A DNA stretch of 64,000 nt from Calliopum simillimum (taxonomy: Eukaryota; Arthropoda; Insecta; Diptera; Lauxaniidae). How positions within the stretch are numbered: the stretch's first letter is position 1; each line of letters begins with the position of its first letter. This document shows, piece by piece, positions 54,826 through 64,000 of the stretch. Below the pieces are notes generated by a model. That model was not told the DNA's origin, searched no databases, and was given only the letters and a program-made list of their open reading frames with translations. The position numbers were made by a program, and so were the translations under genes. The DNA lies in the NCBI GenBank assembly GCA_951812925.1, contig OX638368.1, positions 112,057,309 through 112,121,308 on the forward strand. Direction: 5' to 3'.

Positions 54826-56984
54826 TTCATCACGAATTTTTGGAATTCGCTGAAAATTGAGATTTCTTGGCTGTTTTGAGCCAATGTAAAGATATACCTT
54901 AATGCAGCTGGTTAAGTTACATTTAAAGTGGCAAATTATAGTTCAGAAAAATAGCATGAGATCATTTTGGTAGAATTTTTCTCAATAATTGTATATTTTT
55001 GTCTTAAGATATTGGACTGTCCATAGCAATAGTGTAGGTTTTAGTAGACAACTCCTGCTGCCTGTGCATGAATGCTTATTTGCTAAACATTATTTAATAT
55101 CTACAGGCCGTGGCTTTTAATAGTCCGTCTTAACAGAATAACCAACTCTGTGGCAGAAAAATCAGTTTTGAAACTAAAAAATCACTTTTGACAATGATCA
55201 ATTCATATAAAAACATTTAAATCGTTAATCGGTGATAATTTGAGTTAAAAAAAAACAAAAATAAGTCAATTCATATAGCTCAATTAAATGTTCGAACTGA
55301 CAGCATATTTACACAAAAAACGCCTATTAAGTTTTAACAGGAAGTGGGCAATTTGAAAGAATCTTGTGCAAATCTAAATGTCAACATTGATAAAAAAACT
55401 TATGCTAAGAAGAATTTTGGTAATTTAAGAAAAATAAATGCGAAAAAAAATTTAACAACTTAATTGAAAGAGTTCAAAAAAATTCCTTTAATTTCAACAA
55501 AAAAGCCTACACAAACAGCGTAAGGTTCAAGCAACTGTAACAAAAGCTGTGCGCCAAAGAAAAAATTTTTACAAATTTATGAAAAATAAAAAGTGTCGAA
55601 ATTGGCAAAGATTAAATGGATGATAAGGAATAGCAAATCAAATGTAATTAAATTAATTTAAAATAAAATTGTGTATGAGCGCGTAACAGGAAAAGTGTTC
55701 TTCTTTTATTTTCAAAGCAGCAATAAAACTTTTTAACTACATGCGGGTGTAAAAAATCAAAATTCTCACGTCCATTAACACTAAACTAAGAAATTGAAAG
55801 AAACGGATACGCAAACCGCAACTACAAAGATCTAAATCTATTTAAACCAATGCATTGAACTTCCTTTGCAATTGAAAGAATAATTTTGTTTCGTATGTAT
55901 TAAACAATTATATCATACTAGGTGCTGTATATGTAACAATTATGACTTTGAGAAGGAAAAAGAAGAAAACAACAACAAAAATAATTAACCAAAAAAAGAA
56001 AAAGTTTTGATTATTGATAAAAAATTCGAAAAATAAATTGTTAAAGCAATTGTCAACAGTGATTGCAACTGTTGAACATGTGTGTTGTACAAAATATCAA
56101 GTTCGTTGCTCAAGTCTTTCGTTTGTTTTTATGTAATGCAGCTATACCTGCATCTGTATTTGATTTAGTTAAGGTTTTGTTATTATCAGCAAATTGCATT
56201 TGATACGATATGTTGTTGTTGTTATTATTGTTATTGTCAATACCAAATTGGTTTAAACGTAGATGCTGCAATGATTGAAAAACTTTCTACTGTAAATGTT
56301 GTAATTGATAAACTCAATGAAAAAAAAAAAAGTGTTAAATTTTGTGTTGAATCAAGTAAATACAATTAAATTAGTTTATTTTGATTTAATATTTTACGTG
56401 GCATAGTTCTTGTTCAAAGCGGATCTCTTACAGATCAAAAAAATTATATTAAGATATAAGAAAATCGTTTACTTATAGTGGCCTTGACGTACATAGAAGA
56501 TCAAAAACAACCAATGTTGTAAGTTTCCAAAACAAACTGCCTTTCTAGTCTTTATTCTGGCTAAAAAGCAACTCCGTTTTCATAGTCATACTTGCATTTC
56601 CCGGTGTGCGTTGCTACACTTTCTGTTTTACAAAATGCGGGACCATTGGGTGAAAAAAGTTTTTTCACTAAAATGTTGTAAAAATTCATGAAACGCGTAG
56701 AAACACACAGAAAAAAAGAAAAAAAAATTTTTGGTTCCCGCACCCTTGGGTGAAAAAAAAAAATCCGAAAAAACTATTGATCCAGAAATATGCGCCGTAC
56801 CCAAAAACCTATAAATTTTCACGGTGATCAGTCCAGCCCTTTGGGAGCCTATAAGGTTGCTTTTATTTATCTGCTGTAAGGTAAACTCGGTAGATTTGGC
56901 ACCCCTAAGTTATATGACACCACTTTTAATTTTAATACTTGCAGTTTTTGTTGCTTTCAAATATGGACAAAATTTAGTATACAA
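54826..56984. other. AT-rich DNA without a recognised gene
   Basis: GTTGTTGTTATTATTG triplets lie near 56213-56236. Direct copies of CACCCTTGGGTGAAAAA or CCATTGGGTGAAAAA occur near 56645 and 56740. No gene, RNA or family member was seen in 2.1 kb. Confidence 0.5.
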
Positions 56985-57310
56985 GGTGTATTGCATATGG
57001 TTAGGAAGATCCTGGGAGGTGAAAGAGGAGGCTTAGACAAACAAAAAATACCACCTGGAGGGGAGGTTTTAAATGTACCTATGAGGAGTTAAAGGGTTAA
57101 AACTGATTTTCTGACTTGTTTCAGAAAAAAAATTTTCTTGGATCACCGTAACGTTTTAGAGAAAACATTTCTATGGCAAAGTTTTAGCTAATTGTAAAAG
57201 ATTTTAGAAAGTGTTCATAGGGTTTGAAAGGATTTGGCAAAGTTCTGTACCTTTAAAGTTGATAAGTGTTTCCCCATTTTTTGACTTTGATGGCCATTTT
57301 ATTATGAAAT
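56985..57310 (+). repeat. One-armed relative of family R6
   Basis: It shares with 8451-9012 the ordered blocks AGAGGAGGCTTAGAC, TGAGGAGTTAAAGGGTTAA, CTGATTTTCTGACTTGTTT, GATCACCGTAACGTTTTAGA and TTTGACTTTGATGGCCATTT. It begins at TATACAAGGTGTATTGCA, close to the R6 tip. The second arm is missing. Confidence 0.7.
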
Positions 57311-58047
57311 AGGTATTATTAACATACCCTTTTATACTTTTTTTTCGAAAACCTCATTCAATTTCCTTTAATCTGATGGTATATTTGTTATATCAATTTT
57401 TTGATTGAGGAAAGAGCAAAATAATCATTTTGGGTAGAAAAAATTGGCCAATTGGCGATTTTGAAATTTGAATTAGTTCCAGCCGTATCAAATCTCCCAC
57501 TGTGCGTTGGTAAGTTGGATGTGTGGAAGACTTTGCGCAAGCAACTAAGCCAGATGATTGGATCCAATGCGTAATATGCCGTCACATCTCATACGAAAAC
57601 ATACAACAATTCTGGTAACGAAAACTTAAAAGCCACCTAGAGTGTTTTAATTTGATTAAACAATAAATTTGTGTTTCCTTTGAAAATTTCTTTTAATTCA
57701 GGTTTTATGCCATGCCTCCCGAGCTTAGCCCATAATTTATTTGGTGTTGATTTCATTTGATATTCAGCTATAAAGATTTTCACTGTTAATTTGGATGCCT
57801 AAGTTTAAGAATTTCAAATTTTCATAAGCTCAAATCGATGTAGTTTATGGGATCCTGGTGATGTAATTTATTTCCCTTTCAAGTTTTCTTAGTAGAATAT
57901 TAAATTTCATATGTGGCCGCTGGTTTGATTTGGAAGATTCTACATTTTTTTTATTAACAAATTTGGTTTATGAAGTTAGTTTATTAACTGTTTTTTTTCT
58001 TTTTGCTTGTATAGTACTAATGAAAGTACCAACGCGCTTTTTCTAAA
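57311..58047. other. AT-rich DNA without a recognised gene
   Basis: Nothing recognised; the short minus frame at 57388-57585 has no domain. Confidence 0.45.
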
Positions 58048-58560
58048 TTGAAGTATGATAATTTTATATTGAACAAATTAAACAGTCATTTTTGCAATTT
58101 TTCAACAACAGACGAAAGCAAGTGTTAACATGGAAATTGATTACATATGTTTCGGCTACTTCCACATACATATTTATATATTTTTCATATATAAACATGT
58201 ATATAGCCTCATCAGATCAGTTTTAGTTAAATCTTGCCAGAAACCGTACTCGAACCCGTGACTCCGGTTTTCTAATGAAGAGTTTACTCGTGACCTATAG
58301 CACAATCGCTTAAGCACCGCGTTCTCTTTCATTAGAAAACCGGAGTCACGGGTTCGAGTACGGTTTCTGGCAATATTTAACTAAAACTGATCTGATGAGG
58401 CTATATACATGTTTATATATGAAAAATATATAAATATGGATGTGGAAGTAGCCGAAACATATGTAATCAATTTCCATGTTAACACTTGCTTTCGTCTGTT
58501 GTTGAAAAATTGCAAAAATGACTGTTTAATTAGTTCAATATAAAATTATCAAATTTGATT
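58048..58560. mobile_element. Foldback with tRNA-like promoter (510 bp)
   Basis: Two arms of about 230 bp are nearly identical in inverted orientation (for example AATTTTATATTGAAC, CAGACGAAAGCAAGTG, TGATTACATATGTTTCGG, CTGATCTGATGAGGC, CGGAGTCACGGGTTCGAG), around a 40-bp centre at 58283-58321. The centre carries an A-box-like TAGCACAATCGCTTAAGC (58298-58315), and the right arm a B-box-like GGGTTCGAGTAC (58350-58361), 53 bp downstream. The left arm mirrors the B box. There is no long open frame. If read through from either side the RNA would form a strong hairpin (inference). Confidence 0.85.
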
Positions 58561-60259
58561 TATGCTGACGTATGAGCAACATGTGATTATAAAGTGTTTC
58601 ATGCATCAGAATTGCATTTCTAATTGTAGTTTATACATTATTTCTCGTTCGTTTGTATTCAAACCGTTTAAGAAAATAAAACCAATATCATGCAAAAGCT
58701 GCAAACTTCCTTAAGCCATCACTTTCAATATATTTTTAGTTGAGCTGAGCAGTATCATATTTTCATTTCAATTGCTTTTGTTTTTCATTTCAAAGGAAAC
58801 AATCAATTGAGTTGTATATGAAACACTTACCGATGACAGCTTACAGTAAGCAAATGTACCATGAAAAAAAAACAGTAAGTTTTGACTACTACATAGCATA
58901 TCTAACTCATTAGAAAGTGTCAAATTTGTTCTTATGCCATTAAGCAACTTATCCCAATTTTCTTAAAGCTTTTTTTACCTTCCACTTTTTTTTCTGAATA
59001 TCCGCTATTGAAACGGGGAACCGCCTGTCAAAGCAAATCCAACACCGTAATGAAAACAAAGTTCTTAAGAAAATGATTTCATTGAAAAAAGAAAACACAT
59101 AAAACCAACAAAAATCAAAAGCATTGGATGCGTGTTGACATGCAATCGATTTTTGGGTTCTTGAAAAGAAAACATTAAATACAAGAAGAAAAAAAAACAA
59201 AAAAAATAAAACTGGAGTATGTAGCAAAAAGAAAAACCGACCCAGTGCTCGAGACTAGGCGACAAAACTACAAAGCTTCTAGTTGCTTTATAGTCGCGTA
59301 TACAGGTGCTTGTCGCGTGCGCATGCGCTTCTCACACTCATTCACTCACTACTTTCTATTGAGTGAAATTTCTTTTTTTGCTCAGCTGAGAGCATTTCAC
59401 GTTATAGGAGTGAATGAGTGAATTTCTTTATTTTCTTTAATACTCAATTTTGCTCTTTCTCTTTTCCTCAGCACTTTGGCGATTTACTCTCTTGTGATCT
59501 GAAAAGTATGGAGTGTCGGCTTTTTTTTGTACAGTGGTTGCTGTTTTTGTCCTTGTTGTTTTTGTCAGATCCTTTTTGTGGTATTTTAAAATTGATTAGT
59601 TTTTGAAAAAAAAGTATAAAAAAGCAAAACCTATAAAAAATAAAAAAAATTTAAGTAAAAAAAATATGATCAGATTTTTAAATTAAACTTTTGCACTTTT
59701 ACACAGTCTTAGAAAAAATAACAATAAGTACACACTGAATCAAAAGATTTAAGCCGCAAACACGTTTTGCTTTTAAACGGAATACAATTAAATTAATTTT
59801 CTGGATATTGAATTGAGTGACAATGATTCTCAATTAATGATTTTATTATGAGATTCTTTTTATATACTTACTACATAATTAAAGCCATATAAATAAAGAA
59901 AACATATTGATTTCATATTGTCAGAAAGTCGTTCCTTAGTTTCGCAGTGAAATCTTAAAATATTTTAAAAGAAATTAATTTTACTAATATCTTGCGCCTT
60001 ATCTCATCCATCTGCGTTAAATAGTGAAATGTTTAGTTTTTGTATTTGCCACCCAGATATTATCGAACCACTTTGGTTTGTTCTCACCAAAAATATGCTC
60101 ACATTCATCATTCGCTTGCCAAATAACAAACTGATAATTTTGCCAATCACTTGACAGTGTTTCTTAAGCCACTTATACTTGATCAGTGTAAAAGTGACTA
60201 TGAATCTTTGAGTGACCTTCACAAACCTTTTGGTGTCCCATAAAATGAATCACTTAAGT
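58561..60259. other. AT-rich DNA without a recognised gene
   Basis: No family member, RNA gene or credible coding frame. Minus frames at 58949-59265 are Phe-rich products of T/A-rich DNA. Confidence 0.5.
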
Positions 60260-60900
60260 TTATCTGGGCTTTTCTGAAACCAAAAATTTAAATTAAGTTA
60301 AAAAGAGTTAGAGTTATATAAGGTTTTCGAAAACAACTAGTTGGCAACTCTAAAATTTAATGTTGGGTTTTTAAAAAGTTTAAGACTAAATTTTTATTTT
60401 TTAAATAAATAGTTAAAGCGAAACTAATAAAAAAACCAGGTGAAGGGTTACTTAATAGAGAATAATAAAATGTTGCAAAAAAAAAACGACGGAGAATGAT
60501 AAAATGTTGCAAAAAACGATGGAGAATGATGAAACGATGAATGAGGAAATCTTGCAAAAACAGTAATAACACAATGCTTTTTTTTTTAAAAAAAGTTGAA
60601 ACTGGTGGATAGCCCCTCTGATTCCTTATTGATATAATTATATAAAGATAAAATAATATATTCAGTTATATAAAAAAACTCACACGGAGAATAATGCACA
60701 CTTGCGTTCTTCACAAAATTTTTAAACTTTTTTAAAAATAAAAACACACGTACACTTATTATCGAAAAATCAAAACTGACTGAGCTGAAAATACACTGAA
60801 TCTGCACTTTCTCTTCGCTTTGTGTTCTTTTTTTACTCAATATTAAAAAAATTTACAATTAGAATAAGAAAAACTGAGTGGGGATAGTCTAGATTGAGGG
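60260..60900 (-). repeat. Interspersed family R5, minus copy
   Basis: It is the reverse complement of the 36424-37300 blocks: AGTTTTTCTTATTCTAATTG, TATTGAGTAAAAAAAGAAC, TTTTCAGCTCAGTCAG, GAGGGGCTATCCACCAG and TTATTACTGTTTTTGCAAG. It includes a local tandem of GGAGAATGATAAAATGTTGC units at 60440-60530 that the other copy lacks. Confidence 0.75.
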
Positions 60901-61184
60901 ACAATTCTATATAAAAACTTTTTCGAAAAGTTCAAACAGATATACAGTATCTGAAATATATATGTAAATAATATCGCATAAGCTTTTTTTTTAGAAAATA
61001 ACGTAATATGCAAAACGGGCAGATTATGTGCAATAAGGATCGGTTAAGGACATGAGGGAGAATGACTTTTTAACATTTTATAATCTAACTTCATAGTAAA
61101 ATATTGAAAAATTATTTTGTTTTTGCAAGCTATTCATATAGAAACTCTTGTTAAGTATCTGTATTAAATAGTTGAAATAGCTAC

Positions 61185-61575
61185 TTTTAAACTTAATGTT
61201 AAGTGTTAAATGGTAAATGTTAAATGTTAAGTGTTAAATGGTAAATGTCAAATGTTAAATGCTAAATGTTAAATGTTAAATGGAAAATGTGAAATGTTAA
61301 ATGTTAAATGTTAAATGTAAAATGTTAAATGTTAAATGATAAATGTTAAATGTTAAATGTTAAATGTTAAATGTTAAATGTTAAATGTTAAATGTTAAAT
61401 GTTAAATGTTAAATGTTAAATGTTAAATGTTAAATGTTAAATGTTAAATGTTAAATGTTAAATGTTAAATGTTAAATGTTAAATGTTAAATGTTAAATGT
61501 CAAATGTTAAATGTTAAAAGTTAAATGTTAAATGTGAAATGTTAAATGTTAAATGTCAAATGTTGAATGTTATAT
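61185..61575 (+). repeat. (TTAAATG)n heptanucleotide array
   Basis: About 55 units. The core from about 61335 to 61500 is pure; both edges are degraded (TTAAGTG, TCAAATG, TGAAATG, TAAAATG, TTAAAAG). Degeneration at the edges with a pure core is typical of ongoing slippage. Confidence 0.95.
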
Positions 61576-63690
61576 TAAATTTTTAAAGTTCAATGGTAAG
61601 CCCTAGTTTTCAATATATTGAAGAAGAACATAATAAAAAAGAAAAGATTTTATTCCTAAAAAACTTGAAAAAATAACAATCCTTCTGATTTGAGCACATT
61701 GGAATCATCGAAGTTTAATTTTATCACAAGATCTAGAATCACAATTGTTGCTTCATAATATTTTCCAAATCAAATATTCTTAAGCATATGTCTTTCATTA
61801 ATCGCCTTTCAAGAACAACAGCCCTACTTCAAAACATTCACACTCATCTATTAATAACGTTAAATGCATATGTAAATTTGTTAATCAATTGATCATTAGT
61901 GACCTTATAAAAGTCTAATTAGGCCTTATTTTACCCAACTTAGAGTTGATTTGATTATATTTATTTTGAAAAAAAGTTCGGGTTCATGCTTAAAAATGCT
62001 TAAAATTTTCAACTTAGTTTTATTGATTACTAGATGAGTTATTAACGTTTGTCTTCTTCGCATAAGTAAAAGATGTTTCTAAGGTTTTCTTGAGTTTATT
62101 TGTGGCATTAGGTATGTGCTATACCTACTGCATCCAAGCGTGAAAGTATTTTCTTAATTGATTAATTTCTTTTTGTATTTACACCTTAGGGCATAATGCA
62201 CACAATCATATGCTAATGGTATCACTAAAAAATTTGTATATTCGGTAAGCTTTGAAGAATTCATTTCCAAGTTTAGGCATAAAATTTTCAGGAATGTGGT
62301 GTAATAATTAGGAATAGTTTTGTTTTTTCGTTAAGTAATTAGATGCGTAAATGGTTACAGTTTGGCTAGGGAAATGTGCAGATCACACGTTGGGTGAAAA
62401 GTGCCTACAAACTACTTGATTTGTGAATACTTTAATTTTAATTTGATAGTTTTGTCTGGATAAATTGCAATTTAAAATATTTATGTAGAACGAAGGTTAG
62501 TTGTCACTAAGTAGAAGAAAATTTTTCATCAGGTATTATAAATCAATAATATTGCATACCATGCAATAATCTTCCTGCTATAATTCTATGTTCTTAATCA
62601 TTAATCATACTTTTCTGAAAAAGTTTTTATAATTCCAGAATTCCTAAATTCATTTGTTGTTGAACTTCAAAGACACCGCGTTTCAAGATAGAATGAAGGT
62701 ACCAAAAATTTCCCAATTTTGCTTTACATCTTTATTTAATGACAAATAAATGTTTATTGATTTCTACATAATTCTTTATTATAATTTTTGAAAAAGCTTT
62801 AAATTATGTACATCACGGCCTAAAAGATCTTTAGTGCAACCTCTTTTCCTATCAAAACAGTCTTAGGATATTTATGTATCTTATCATTACCATGCGGAAT
62901 TTATTTTATATCTCCTATCAGGCTTAAGAGTTCCAGCACTATGGTATTGCAAGAACGGTACACATGTTCTGCTTTTTTCAAATCTCCTTCACACAGTCTA
63001 TACCAGAGTCATTTCACATTTATAGCAACTATATAGAATTGCAAAATGGTCAAAATTTGATCACAAATGTATTAAATAATGTTGGTACCTTTTGAATAGT
63101 TTTAGTACATTTTTTGCTACCTGGTACAAAATAGAAAAACTTATTTATCGTCCCCGGAACAATAACAAATGTGAAATGAAAAGAAAACAAAAAAACATAA
63201 AGCTAGTGTCAGTCAGCTTTTTGTTTTTATCTTTGTGCTGTATCCTCTTTTGAGTTCTGCTTGGCCGCGTATATTGTAGTTATTAATATTGAAAAATTTG
63301 CGTTTATTTTTACCTGGCTTAATGGCAAAATATTAAAATAATTGTAACTTTGTGCACATTTACACACAAATACCTTTCTAATGGTGTATAATTTAAAGTC
63401 ATGCTTCATTTCTAAGATAGTGAAAAAGGTAGGACAAATTTTTCTCTTGCGTATTAATATATAGATTAAGTCTGCATTGACGGTGTTTCAGTTAATTTTT
63501 TTTTTTATATATTAATTTTCCGCTAAGGTTTAAAATAGTTTCTATCTTCATTCGTTTTGGATTGATTAGCAGCTTGAATGCTCCTATGCTGTTAAGTATA
63601 TTCAATTTTGGGCCCAACAATGGAACATAGCTGCGAGCACTGTTTTAAGGTATTATCATTCCTTCTCCATGCAAAGCTTTCGTTGTTGTA
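61576..63690. other. AT-rich DNA without a recognised gene
   Basis: No repeat family, RNA gene or coding frame was recognised in 2.1 kb. The only frame near the right, 63227-63409, has no domain. Confidence 0.5.
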
Positions 63691-64000
63691 TACACAGAGA
63701 AAACAACATTGTCAAAAGTAGCAGAAACGTGGTTGTTTTAGCAACGTTCCGATCCAAATTTTGAGCATGGCTTGTTCGTAGCAGTTTTGACAGCGCGCGT
63801 TGCTAAATGAGTTTCAACTTCGTTCGTGAGTGATTTAACAACGCCCGTTGCAAAATAAAATTCCAAAAAAAAAAATTTTTTTTTCAACATTTTTTAATTC
63901 AAAATTTTTCCTGTCAACAACTCATTAGCAGTGTTCGTTGAAAAAAAAAACTTTATAAATATTTATAAATATTTATAAAGATTTTAACAAAAAGCGTTCG
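63691..64000 (+). repeat. Possible MITE end, cut by the window edge
   Basis: It begins ACACAGAGAAAACAACATTG, a start typical of many insect MITEs. It shows three spaced words (GTAGCAGTTTTGACAGCGCG, CGTTGCTAAATGAG, CAACGCCCGTTGCAAAA). The other end lies outside the window, so this is only suggestive. Confidence 0.35.

Noticed and set aside
56877..56935. GGTAAACTCGGTAGATTTGGCACC as the end of another word-repeat element
   Set aside because: No inverted partner or repeated word was found nearby.

Overview
The window reads as AT-rich intergenic or intronic DNA from an insect, most likely a fly (Diptera). The basis is the abundance of CAA/GTT and CAG/CTG triplet tracts, the mariner, Tc1-like, hAT-like and non-LTR remnants, TACATA-type microsatellites, and the complete absence of bacterial gene structure. 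A true fruit fly (Tephritidae) or similar cyclorrhaphan would fit, but nothing here fixes the family. I recognise no host protein-coding gene, rRNA or genuine tRNA gene. Nearly all long open frames are by-products of simple repeats or lie inside mobile elements.

Layout. 1-9 kb: low-complexity DNA, a 625-bp (TTTGG)n array, one copy of a 0.6-0.8 kb interspersed family (here R2), a GACTC-type degenerate satellite split by a hairpin element, triplet-rich DNA and an inverted-repeat element. 9-16 kb: two more R2 copies, a short hairpin, an (ACAGT)n array beside a broken Tc1-like transposase, and an AT-rich family (R3). 16-21 kb: two copies of a TA-flanked element whose ends carry the word GGGGTAAAGTGGGAAA and which encodes a small PHD-finger protein (copy 1 broken, copy 2 intact), then a related-looking element with GGGGCAATATCGTGCA words lodged in a TTGATAAAGTCG satellite. 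21-31 kb: that satellite, A-rich tandem repeats, a nested GGGCGTGG element inside family R1, and hairpins. 31-38 kb: an 820-bp (TATAAC)n array, a foldback element, family R5 and the fourth R2 copy. 38-44 kb: a non-LTR retrotransposon tail, a solo LTR with a 5-bp target duplication, a deleted mariner nested in R1, and an RNase H fragment. 44.6-47.1 kb: a 2.4-kb foldback element with hAT-like tips and a perfect 8-bp target duplication. 49-54 kb: a second dead mariner, a GGGGCACATTTGAC element, and two CCAGTGTG-ended elements holding tRNA-like promoter pieces. 54-64 kb: R3 and R5 copies, a 510-bp tRNA-like foldback, a (TTAAATG)n array and otherwise plain AT-rich DNA.

How it fits together: the region is a graveyard of nested, mostly non-autonomous transposons and expanded simple repeats, with little sign of host selection. 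The most distinctive signal is a set of three element types (four insertions: 16828-18066, 18304-19564, 20025-20914, 50132-51041). They share one design: TA flanks and a G-run-led word of about 14-16 nt repeated in opposite orientations at both ends and internally. One type carries an apparently intact PHD-finger reading frame. All identifications come from reading the sequence; no database search was run.
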